Shown here piece after piece: positions 1 through 6,312 of a stretch of 8,765 nt of DNA; the first letter of the stretch is position 1, and every line of letters starts with the position of its first letter. The stretch is from Gemmatimonadota bacterium (lineage in GTDB: Bacteria > Gemmatimonadota > Gemmatimonadetes > Palauibacterales > Palauibacteraceae): positions 1 to 8,765 of the forward strand of contig JAOTWC010000054.1 of NCBI GenBank assembly GCA_029863105.1, given 5' to 3'. Position numbers and translations under genes: made by a program. The notes beneath the pieces were generated by a model. The model did no database searches. It saw nothing but the letters and a program-made list of their open reading frames with translations, and was not told where the DNA came from.

Positions 1-694
1 TCGGGTTCAACCCGCCACCGGCGGTGTTCGACTTGATGACGATCTGGTCGCCGATGTCATCAGCCGAGTAACCGGTGAAGTTGTCGTTGTAGGAAACGGG
101 ATCCGTGCTCGTGTTCATCCACGGCACGTAGGTGTCTCCGTCCTCGGGATCGAAGTCGTTAGGATCATTCCCTGCCGGCGGACCCTCCAACCAGCGATCA
201 GGAAGCGCCACCGGGAGCAGGCAGTTGATTCCGCCGGCTGGAGACGCCTGGGCGGTAGCGTCCGTGACCACGTTTACGCTATTCACGCCAAAGATGCGGG
301 CGAAGAAAGTACCGAGAGGGTTCCCACGAGCCTGAGTCCGCACGACGGTCACGGTCACCCGATCCAGATTCACATCGACGTTGACGTCCCCCGGGAGGAC
401 AACCGCCTGCGCTCCGCGAATCTGATTCCGCGCCGAGAAGGCGATCGCTTCCGCCCTGGCAAACTCGACGTTGTCGGGGGCGAGGATCAACGCACCTGCG
501 CCGGCGAGAGCCGCGCCGTCTGCCACCTGCTGGGATTCCGTCCTCGCTACCGTGAGCATGCCTACGTCGACGGCCAGCGCCACGGCGGAGACCAGGGCGA
601 CCATGCTGCCTGCCGCGATCATCAACGCGGCCCCGCGCTCGTCCGACCAGCGCCATCGAAGCGAGTGTACCACGCGTTTCGCCAGATCCATCAT
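1..694 (-). CDS. TadG-like Flp pilus-assembly protein (partial, C-terminus beyond window)
   Basis: The reading frame starts at 694 and stays open for 231 codons to the left edge, so only the N-terminal part is visible. After a short basic cytoplasmic stretch (residues 1-20) comes one hydrophobic segment at about 22-45, followed by TVARTESQQVADGAALAGA (48-66). This anchor plus 'R-T-x-x-Q-x-x-A-D-x-A-A-L-A' pattern is the hallmark of the Tad domain at the N-terminus of TadE/TadG-type proteins. These are membrane-anchored, periplasm-facing parts of the tight-adherence (Flp/type IVc) pilus secretion machinery. The rest (about 67-231) is polar and secreted-looking, with a CLLPVALPDRW stretch at 158-168 that I recall from similar TadG-like proteins. 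Two adjacent ATGs (694 and 691) could both serve as start; a GGGG-rich Shine-Dalgarno-like stretch lies just upstream and its spacing favours 691. No same-strand gene precedes it, so it probably opens a leftward transcription unit. Whether it has a C-terminal vWA domain cannot be seen. Confidence 0.85.
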   Translation of the reverse strand, partial: MMDLAKRVVHSLRWRWSDERGAALMIAAGSMVALVSAVALAVDVGMLTVARTESQQVADGAALAGAGALILAPDNVEFARAEAIAFSARNQIRGAQAVVLPGDVNVDVNLDRVTVTVVRTQARGNPLGTFFARIFGVNSVNVVTDATAQASPAGGINCLLPVALPDRWLEGPPAGNDPNDFDPEDGDTYVPWMNTSTDPVSYNDNFTGYSADDIGDQIVIKSNTAGGGLNP

Positions 695-881
695 CGTTCC
701 CCCGAACGTTTCGTCAGGTTCAGCGCATTCCCAGAATTTCCGGTGCGCGTCCTCGTCGGACGGATGTTGGGCGAGAATCGTGCGCGCCCGGCCAGCCGTT
801 CGGCCACCCAGTGGACAACACACGTATCTGATTGTCATAGAATCGCTTAGAGCATCACAGGACGCTGTCGTGTGTGGGATC

Positions 882-907
882 CGGGCCACACGCGGCCCGA
901 CCTTTTT
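882..907 (+). terminator. Possible intrinsic terminator / attenuator in the DUF4105 gene leader
   Basis: A perfect 6-bp GC stem (CGGGCC at 882-887 with GGCCCG at 894-899, 6-nt loop) is followed after three bases by five Ts (903-907), the form of a weak rho-independent terminator on the plus strand. It lies 75 bp before the DUF4105 start, and no plus-strand gene ends nearby, so if it works it would be in a 5' leader. A second stem, 869-877 with 886-894 (9 pairs, one G-T wobble), uses overlapping bases and excludes the terminator stem. This is the geometry of attenuation, but function is inferred only. The rest of the 695-981 divergent gap shows no convincing promoter to me. Confidence 0.35.
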
Positions 908-981
908 GTCGTGGAGCGTGCAGGGAGTAGCGGGTTCATGCCCACTGGAGGAGCCGTGCCCGCAGGACTAGGTTCTCCGGC

Positions 982-2211
982 ATGCGAACCGAATTGCGCC
1001 GCCTCGTGAGGACGGTGGGGATCTCGATGATCGTCCTGCCGGTGGTGGCAACCGCGTCGGCCCAGGAGGTGCCGACACTGTCCGCCTCCGCCCGCGTGTC
1101 GTTGATCTCGATTCTACCGGGCGACGATCTCTACTCGACGTTCGGTCACAGCGCGATTCGGGTCGCCGACCCCGCGCTGGGCATTGACAAGAGTTACAAC
1201 TACGGGACGTTCGACTTCGGGGATTCGCCGGCCGAGATCGCCAGCTTCATCGGACGTTTTGCCTACGGTGATCTGAACTACCGCCTGAGCGTGGAGCCCG
1301 CGCGCCGCACGATTGCGTTCTACTGGGAGGTACTCGGTCGGGCGACGGTCGAGCAGACCCTGGCCCTGTCTCCGGGCGAGAAGCAGGCCCTGTTTCGTTA
1401 CCTGAGTATCAACGCCCTGCCGGAGAACAGCTACTACCAGTACGACTTTTTCTTCGACAACTGCGCCACGCGGCTGCTGGATGTGATCGAGGCGTCCGTG
1501 GGACCGGCGCTGAGTTTCGACGCACCGCCGACCCGACGCAGCTTTCGCGAGCTCCTTGACCCCTACCTGCCCGGCGTTCCGTGGACGGACTTCGGGATGG
1601 ATCTCGGCCTCGGACTGCCGGCCGACCGCGAGGCCACGCCGCGGGAAGCAACCTTCCTGCCTGAGCTCCTGCTGGAATACGTCGCCACGGGGCAGATCGA
1701 ACGGGACGGACGGACCCAGCCCCTCGTCGCCCGAACCGACACGCTTACGGGCGGAGGCGACATCAGCTGGGCGCCGGTCGCCGACCCGCCGTGGCCGTCC
1801 ATCGTGTTGTGGATCCTGTTCGCGCTCGGCACCCTGCTGACCGTGGTGGACGTGAAGGCCCGGAGAGGGAGGCGTCGGTTCCTCGACGCGACGTTCTTCG
1901 GAGTTCTGGGAATCGCGGGCCTGGTCGTCGTGTTTCTGTGGTTCGTGTCGCTGCACAGTGTTACGGACGGCAATCTGAACCTGGCCTGGGCCCTCCCGAC
2001 ACATCTCATCGCCGCCCTGGCGATAGCGCGCGACCGGGGGCTGCGCTGGCTCGGGGCCTACATGGCGCTGACGGTTTTCGGTGTCGTGGTGCTGTTGGTG
2101 GGGTTTCCGTTCTGGCCACAGCAGTTACCCTCGGCGCTGGTTCCGCTGCTGCTGCTCATCGGCGTGCGCGCCGGCGCGCTCGTACGGGTCCGACTCAACC
2201 CGCCAGGGTAG
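982..2211 (+). CDS. DUF4105 (Lnb N-terminal periplasmic domain) membrane protein
   Basis: The 409-residue product has an N-terminal signal peptide (basic 1-10, hydrophobic 11-24, likely cleavage after ATASA, residue 27). An extracytoplasmic DUF4105-type domain follows at about 35-245, then several membrane segments at about 272-290, 303-324, 336-348, 355-377 and 381-400. Diagnostic motifs are [10 protein letters not shown] (52-61, His56) and [11 protein letters not shown] (154-164, Cys161). His comes before Cys, the order expected of the circularly permuted NlpC/P60-like (LRAT-like) thiol hydrolase fold to which this family is generally assigned. The substrate is unknown; peptidoglycan, lipid or protein acyl groups are possible. 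The [12 protein letters not shown] stretch (331-342) between membrane segments resembles the C-terminal part of other DUF4105 proteins that I recall. The start at 982 leaves an intact signal peptide but lacks a well-spaced Shine-Dalgarno; the nearest GGAGGAG (947-953) is too far upstream. It is divergent from the TadG-like gene and converges on argF with a 17-bp overlap. Confidence 0.85.
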   Translation: MRTELRRLVRTVGISMIVLPVVATASAQEVPTLSASARVSLISILPGDDLYSTFGHSAIRVADPALGIDKSYNYGTFDFGDSPAEIASFIGRFAYGDLNYRLSVEPARRTIAFYWEVLGRATVEQTLALSPGEKQALFRYLSINALPENSYYQYDFFFDNCATRLLDVIEASVGPALSFDAPPTRRSFRELLDPYLPGVPWTDFGMDLGLGLPADREATPREATFLPELLLEYVATGQIERDGRTQPLVARTDTLTGGGDISWAPVADPPWPSIVLWILFALGTLLTVVDVKARRGRRRFLDATFFGVLGIAGLVVVFLWFVSLHSVTDGNLNLAWALPTHLIAALAIARDRGLRWLGAYMALTVFGVVVLLVGFPFWPQQLPSALVPLLLLIGVRAGALVRVRLNPPG

Positions 2212-3208
2212 CAACCATGATGGCCTTGATCGTGTGGAGCCGGTTTTCCGCCTGATCGAACACGATCGAGTGCTCCGACTCGAACACGTCGTCGGTGACT
2301 TCGATCCCGTCGAGTCCGTACTCCTGGAAGATCCGCTCACCGACCGCCGTGTCCCGATCGTGGAAGGCGGGAAGACAATGCAGGAATCGCACACCGGGGT
2401 TCCCCGTCAGCTCGAGTGCCCGGCGGTTTACCTGGTACGGCAGCAGCCGCTCGATCCGCTCGGCCCACACGGAAGCATCCTCTCCCATCGATACCCACAC
2501 ATCCGTGTACAGAAAATCGGCATCCGTGACTCCCAGCTCGAGGTCCTCCGTCAGGGTGATCCGACCGCCTGACGCCCTGGCCCATGTCTCGCACCGATCC
2601 ACGAGCGCCTGATTCGGCCAGAGCGTTTCCGGTCCACACAGCCGGACATCCATGCCGAGTTTCGAGCCGCCCACGAGCAGGGAGTTTCCGACATTGTTGC
2701 GCGCGTCACCCAGATAGCAGAAAGACAGCTCCTCCGGAGCGCGTCCTGAGTGCTCCATCATGGTCATGACGTCAGCCAGCACCTGCGTCGGATGGTACTC
2801 GTCCGTCAGCCCGTTCCAGACGGGCACGCCGGCGTGTGCGGCGAGATCGACGACGCGCGATTGGCCGAAGCCACGGTATTCGATGCCGTCGTACAGCCGG
2901 CCCAGCACGCGCGCCGTGTCTTTCATCGACTCCTTGTGGCCGATCTGGGAGCCTGTCGGTCCGAGATAGGTCACGTGGGCCCCCTGGTCGAACGCCGCCA
3001 CCTCGAAGGCGCACCGGGTGCGGGTGGATGTCTTCTCGAAGATCATCGCGATGTTCAGCCCCTCGAGCGAGCGCCTTTCCTTCCCCTCGCGCTTCTGCCG
3101 CTTGAGCTGCGCGGCCAGGTCCAGCAGATACAGGATCTCGGCCCGCGAAAAGTCCTCGAGGGTCAGGAAGCTGCGCCCGAGCAGCGGCGCCTCCGTCATT
3201 CCGCTCAT
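2195..3208 (-). CDS. argF: Ornithine carbamoyltransferase (ArgF/ArcB type)
   Basis: This cytoplasmic enzyme interconverts ornithine plus carbamoyl phosphate with citrulline plus phosphate. The 337-residue product matches the E. coli ArgF/ArgI and Pseudomonas ArcB subfamily along its whole length. The carbamoyl-phosphate motif STRTR is at 61-65, HPTQ at 139-142, the SMG ornithine loop at 240-242 and HCLP at 277-280, so it is not an acetyl- or succinyl-ornithine variant. The frame is open upstream to 3325, but I chose the ATG at 3208. It gives the normal family length, and it overlaps the TGA of the preceding lipoprotein gene in an ATGA, implying translational coupling; the extra 39 residues would lie wholly inside that gene. 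A second Met at residue 4 is also possible. The sequence DGIEYRGF has Glu110, as in catabolic ArcB, where E. coli has Gln. No arginine deiminase, carbamate kinase or other arg gene is visible, so direction of flux is undecided. Its 3' end overlaps the DUF4105 gene by 17 bp. Confidence 0.96.
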   Translation of the reverse strand: MSGMTEAPLLGRSFLTLEDFSRAEILYLLDLAAQLKRQKREGKERRSLEGLNIAMIFEKTSTRTRCAFEVAAFDQGAHVTYLGPTGSQIGHKESMKDTARVLGRLYDGIEYRGFGQSRVVDLAAHAGVPVWNGLTDEYHPTQVLADVMTMMEHSGRAPEELSFCYLGDARNNVGNSLLVGGSKLGMDVRLCGPETLWPNQALVDRCETWARASGGRITLTEDLELGVTDADFLYTDVWVSMGEDASVWAERIERLLPYQVNRRALELTGNPGVRFLHCLPAFHDRDTAVGERIFQEYGLDGIEVTDDVFESEHSIVFDQAENRLHTIKAIMVATLAG

Positions 3209-3819
3209 GGAACCAGATCCCCGTCGAGCGGGCCGTAGTTCATGGCTCCGTCCGGCCTGTCGTGTTCCACGAGGCTCCCGCGGTCCAGCCAAAACCGACG
3301 GGTCGCGCGAAGCGACGGACAACACATCGGATCGTCCGGTGTGTGCATGGTGGCGTCGAGCACGACTTCACGATCGACGATGGCCATGGAGTGAATCCTC
3401 ACACGATCGCCCAGAAACAGCGTCGCCACGTTGACGGCACCGCCACCCCGATCATCCAGGATCGCCAGGTCCACGAAACCTCCGCTTCCGCCCGTGTTGG
3501 TCCCGACGATCACCGCGGCCTCGGCGGCAGGGTCGCCGTCCAGGTCGCCGAAGGCCATGTGAGGATCGAGCCCCGCGTGAACCCGCTGTTCGGAGTCGCG
3601 AAACTCCCCGTCCATCAACTCGACGAACCCCGTTTCCGTGAACTGGCTCATGTAGGTTGCGTTGCGCACGGCCTGGCTGTCGATCGCCATGGTGGCCGGC
3701 GGTGTCGCTGCAGCTGGTTCGGGTGACTCCTCGGTTCGGTCGGAACAGCCCGCCGCCAGCACAGTTCCGGAGAAAATGAGGATCGCGCGCGCTGCAGTTG
3801 GCAGAGCCGCTCGGGTCAT
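3205..3819 (-). CDS. Conserved hypothetical lipoprotein with a GDLDGD motif
   Basis: The 204-residue product begins with a lipoprotein signal peptide (basic residues to 11, hydrophobic core about 12-23, lipobox LAAGC with Cys25), so it is probably lipid-anchored in the envelope. A low-complexity Ser/Pro/Ala/Glu linker (26-45) precedes a globular region (about 46-185). That region contains [14 protein letters not shown] (90-103), whose D-x-D-x-D spacing (Asp92, Asp94, Asp96) resembles the calcium-binding loop of FG-GAP-like repeats. It continues with [14 protein letters not shown] (108-120), [11 protein letters not shown] (134-144) and a PDDPMCCP motif (161-168). I recall the same motif order in uncharacterised secreted proteins of cyanobacteria and other bacteria, but know no function. 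Its ATG (3819) overlaps the fbaB stop and its TGA (3205-3207) overlaps the argF ATG, so it is the middle gene of a tightly coupled trio. The vicinal cysteines (166, 167) might bind metal or form a disulfide; that is speculation. Confidence 0.85.
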   Translation of the reverse strand: MTRAALPTAARAILIFSGTVLAAGCSDRTEESPEPAAATPPATMAIDSQAVRNATYMSQFTETGFVELMDGEFRDSEQRVHAGLDPHMAFGDLDGDPAAEAAVIVGTNTGGSGGFVDLAILDDRGGGAVNVATLFLGDRVRIHSMAIVDREVVLDATMHTPDDPMCCPSLRATRRFWLDRGSLVEHDRPDGAMNYGPLDGDLVP

Positions 3820-4880
3820 GCGAGGCCGATATCCGGGTCCAGGTAGACATCCTGGATGAGGTTCAGCAACCGGATCCCATCTTCCCGAGGCCTTTGAAAC
3901 GCTTTGCGTCCGGAGATCAGGCCGGTGCCGCCCGCCCGTTTATTGATCACGGCGGTACGAACCGCGTCGGCGAAATCGTTGTCGCCGGACGCACCGCCGC
4001 TGTTGATCAAGCCAGCCCGGCCCATGTAACAGTTTGCGACCTGGTACCGGCACAGGTCGATCGGATGATCCGAGGTGAGTTCGTCGTAGATCCGTTGATC
4101 GAACCGACCGAACTTCACGCCACCCTCGTTCAACGCCACGTAACCGCCGTTGTTCTCCGGGAGCTTCTGCTTGATGACGTCGGCCTGAATCGTCACGCCC
4201 AGGTGGTTCGCCTGGCCGGTGAGGTCGGCGCTGACGTGGTAGTCTTCATCCTTCTTGAAGGCGGCATTGCGCAGATAGCACCAGAGAATCGTCGCCATCC
4301 CGAGCTCATGCGCGTAGGCGAACGCCTCGGCCGTCTCGATGATCTGTCGGCCGCTCTCATCGGAGCCAAAGTAGATCGTCGCTCCGACAGCGGCCGCGCC
4401 CATGTCATACGCCTGCTGTACCGTGCCGAACATGATCTGGTCAAACCGGTTCGGGTACGTGAGCAGCTCGTTGTGGTTGATTTTCACGATGAACGGGATT
4501 CGATGCGCGAAGCGCCGCGACACGGCCCCGAGCACCCCGAACGTCGAGGCGACCGCGTTACATCCGCCTTCGACCGCCAATTCAACGATGTTCGCCGGGT
4601 CGAAGTAGTCGGGATTCCTGGCAAAGCTCGCACCCGCCGCATGTTCGATCCCCTGATCGACCGGCAGGATCGACACGTGTCCGGTACCCGCCAGTCGACC
4701 CGTCCCGAACAGCCACTGCAAGTTGCCGAGCACGCGATTGTTGCGATCGGACTGCGCCACGACCCGATCGATGAAATCAGGCCCGGGGGCATTCAATCGG
4801 TCGGCACCGATTCCTGCGCACTGATGATCCAGCAGCGAAGCCGCGTCATCGCCGAGAAGCTCGAGAATTTCACTATTCAT
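3816..4880 (-). CDS. fbaB: Class I fructose-bisphosphate aldolase, FbaB/DhnA type
   Basis: This cytoplasmic enzyme reversibly cleaves fructose-1,6-bisphosphate to glyceraldehyde-3-phosphate and dihydroxyacetone phosphate, in glycolysis and gluconeogenesis. At 354 residues it is close to the 350-residue E. coli FbaB and agrees with it in many blocks: GRLAGTG (61-67), [11 protein letters not shown] (70-80), VASTFGVL (110-117), VGATIYFGS (165-173), [14 protein letters not shown] (214-227), ENNGGY (242-247), [15 protein letters not shown] (283-297) and [12 protein letters not shown] (311-322). The Schiff-base lysine is expected to be Lys237 in VIKQKLPEN. This is the metal-independent archaeal/DhnA-type class I fold, unrelated in sequence to the zinc-dependent class II enzyme. 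The ATG at 4880 has a GGTGA stretch just upstream as a likely ribosome binding site. It is the first gene of a three-gene cluster, its stop overlapping the next ATG as ATGA. The 132-bp gap to the permease gene upstream leaves room for its own promoter, but I see no clear -10/-35 pair. Confidence 0.96.
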   Translation of the reverse strand: MNSEILELLGDDAASLLDHQCAGIGADRLNAPGPDFIDRVVAQSDRNNRVLGNLQWLFGTGRLAGTGHVSILPVDQGIEHAAGASFARNPDYFDPANIVELAVEGGCNAVASTFGVLGAVSRRFAHRIPFIVKINHNELLTYPNRFDQIMFGTVQQAYDMGAAAVGATIYFGSDESGRQIIETAEAFAYAHELGMATILWCYLRNAAFKKDEDYHVSADLTGQANHLGVTIQADVIKQKLPENNGGYVALNEGGVKFGRFDQRIYDELTSDHPIDLCRYQVANCYMGRAGLINSGGASGDNDFADAVRTAVINKRAGGTGLISGRKAFQRPREDGIRLLNLIQDVYLDPDIGLA

Positions 4881-4915
4881 GTCACCGTGGTCCGGGTATG
4901 GGATGCTTAGTCCTG

Positions 4916-4933
4916 CCGGCGCCTGCGCGCCGG
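4916..4933. repeat. GC-rich perfect inverted repeat between the permease and fbaB
   Basis: CCGGCGC (4916-4922) and GCGCCGG (4927-4933) form a perfect 7-bp stem with a 4-nt loop. On both sides the plus strand carries GTCCTG (4910-4915 and 4936-4941), a short direct repeat bracketing the palindrome. No T-run follows on the minus strand, so it is not a classical intrinsic terminator. It could end the permease transcript, stabilise the fbaB leader or bind a regulator. It lies about 35 bp before the fbaB start. Confidence 0.45.
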
Positions 4934-5012
4934 GCGTCCTGGTCGAGACGTCGTTGGCCGCCTCGCAACCACAAGATGCGACCCCAACCGGAGCACCGCA
5001 AAGCGGATACGG

Positions 5013-6116
5013 TCAGACCCGGGGAACGGCAACCTCTCCCGGCAGATAGCTTTGAAATACGCGGCCGTAAATGTCCCATGCGGTGACGAACAGAGCGGCC
5101 ACGATCGGTCCGATGATGAAGCCGACGGCGCCGAACAGGATCAGGCCGCCAAGGGTTCCGAGGAGAATCAGCAGATCGGGCATTCTCGTGTCCTTACCGA
5201 TCAGCCACGGGCGCATGAAATTGTCGACCGTCCCGACGACCGCGGCGCACCAGACGAACAGCAAAATGGCCGTGATCGCCTGTCCCGTGGCAAACAGGTA
5301 GATCACCGCAGGCACCCACACGAGGCCGCTCCCGATGGCTGGAATGATCGATAACACCGCCATCACGGTCCCCCAGAAGGCGACGGACGGAATGCCTGCC
5401 ACGTAGAAACCAAGGCCCGCGAGCATCCCCTGCACCAGCCCGATGACCAGCGATCCCTTCAGCGTGGCACGGGTCACCGAGACGAACTTATCGATCATGC
5501 GAGCCTCGTCCGTCGGCGGAAGGGGCAGATAGTACAGCATCCGCGCCAGCAACGTCGGACCCGTAACGAAGAAGAAGAACATCGCGTAGAGCATCACGAA
5601 CAGATCGAGCAGAAAGGACGCGGTGCCTCGCGTGGCCGACGCAACGCTGGTCACCAGAAAACCGCCCACCACGCCGGCCAGTTCTCCGGTCTTGGCGACG
5701 ACCTGATCCTGATAAGGCCGCAGCCACTCGAGTTGCGGGATGCGGGCCAGCAGAAGGTCCAGGGCGTCCGGAGAGCGGAGCTGCGTATCTATCCACGGAC
5801 CCACGGTCTCACTGACTCTGAGGGCCTGCGACACGACGATTCCCAGAAACAGGGACACGGGCACGATTACGAGGAACAGGACCACCACCAGCGTGACGAT
5901 GGCGGCCAGACGCGGTCGAGCCCCCAGCCTCACCGTCAACCCACGAAACAGCGGGTAGCACATCCCGCTGAACACCCCGGCGAGAAGCAACGGCACGAGG
6001 AAGCTGCGGATCATGGCCAGAAACAGCAGGGTGATCCCTACGACGAGCAGGATTACGGTGAGCTTCCCGGACTTCTCTCGCTGTTCGACCTCGGAGCGCG
6101 ACGGCTGGGAATTCAC
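5013..6116 (-). CDS. AI-2E/PerM-family membrane permease
   Basis: This is an inner-membrane protein of the AI-2E transporter (PerM/UPF0118) family. Members have been linked to autoinducer-2 export, sodium/proton exchange or other export; the substrate here cannot be told. The 367-residue product has a short polar N-terminus, membrane pairs at about 19-57 and 70-96, and a polar segment (about 100-148) that is probably the family's extracytoplasmic/amphipathic portion. More helices follow at about 149-186, 221-243, 245-280, 281-298 and 312-345. Typical family signatures are SIIPAIGSGLVWVPAVIYL (256-274), DNFMRPWLIGKDTRMPDLL (298-316) and GAVGFIIGPIVAAL (329-342). The open frame extends to a TTG at 6152, but the GTG at 6116 has GGGAGG seven bases upstream, so I place the start there. 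It is divergent from the NSS transporter gene and lies upstream of fbaB on the same strand. Confidence 0.9.
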   Translation of the reverse strand: MNSQPSRSEVEQREKSGKLTVILLVVGITLLFLAMIRSFLVPLLLAGVFSGMCYPLFRGLTVRLGARPRLAAIVTLVVVLFLVIVPVSLFLGIVVSQALRVSETVGPWIDTQLRSPDALDLLLARIPQLEWLRPYQDQVVAKTGELAGVVGGFLVTSVASATRGTASFLLDLFVMLYAMFFFFVTGPTLLARMLYYLPLPPTDEARMIDKFVSVTRATLKGSLVIGLVQGMLAGLGFYVAGIPSVAFWGTVMAVLSIIPAIGSGLVWVPAVIYLFATGQAITAILLFVWCAAVVGTVDNFMRPWLIGKDTRMPDLLILLGTLGGLILFGAVGFIIGPIVAALFVTAWDIYGRVFQSYLPGEVAVPRV

Positions 6117-6123
6117 GGATTCG

Positions 6124-6129
6124 CCTCCC
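6124..6129 (-). promoter_or_regulatory. Ribosome binding site that sets the GTG start of the AI-2E permease
   Basis: GGGAGG reads on the minus strand at 6129-6124, seven bases before the GTG at 6116. The in-frame TTG at 6152 has no comparable site, so this decides the shorter start. Confidence 0.75.
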
Positions 6130-6267
6130 GATTGGTGATGGCCAACTGTCAAGCGACGGCGGTCGCGTGAACTGCGCTAACCTAGGATAACAGAGCAGTG
6201 CCGCCACCCCGGCAGCGGCTCTGACTGTCGAATTCGGCCCATCCCGCATATTCTCGGTGTCTTCGTG

Positions 6268-6284
6268 AGCGGTTGTTGACCGCT
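6268..6284 (+). other. Small perfect hairpin before the NSS transporter gene
   Basis: AGCGGT (6268-6273) and ACCGCT (6279-6284) form a 6-bp stem with a 5-nt loop, 28 bp before the preferred ATG of the transporter. It may be a leader hairpin or a short operator. The rest of the 6117-6312 divergent gap shows no promoter I would stand behind. Confidence 0.3.
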
Positions 6285-6300
6285 TGGCATGGCGCGAGCC

Positions 6301-6305
6301 GGGAG
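6301..6305 (+). promoter_or_regulatory. Ribosome binding site that sets the start of the NSS transporter
   Basis: GGGAG lies seven bases before the ATG at 6313. The in-frame ATG at 6289 has no such site, so 6313 is preferred. Confidence 0.6.
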
Positions 6306-6312
6306 TGATGGC

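Noticed and set aside
279..656. 125-codon minus-strand frame within the left-edge gene
   Set aside because: Another minus-strand frame encodes a clear Tad-domain protein open to the window edge; this frame is an Arg-rich shadow of it.
812..843. Promoter-like TGGACA (812-817) and TAGAAT (838-843) before the DUF4105 gene
   Set aside because: Each box matches five of six consensus bases, but the 20-bp spacing is too long for a normal sigma-70 promoter.
1114..2004. 296-codon open frame opposite the DUF4105 gene
   Set aside because: It has no ribosome binding site or recognisable motif and a polar, Arg/Gln-rich composition; explained as a mirror of the real gene.
3209..3325. N-terminal extension of argF by 39 residues
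   Set aside because: It would lie wholly inside the lipoprotein gene, is unlike any OTC N-terminus, and the ATGA overlap at 3205-3208 gives a normal-length enzyme.
3798..4910. 370-codon open frame on the plus strand opposite fbaB
   Set aside because: It is the antisense of a highly conserved aldolase, and its translation has no family resemblance.
6117..6152. TTG start adding 12 residues to the AI-2E permease
   Set aside because: The GTG at 6116 has a well-spaced GGGAGG; the TTG has none.
6147..6152. TTGACA on the minus strand upstream of the permease, a perfect -35 hexamer
   Set aside because: Seventeen bases on, where a -10 box should be, lies the GGGAGG ribosome binding site rather than anything like TATAAT.
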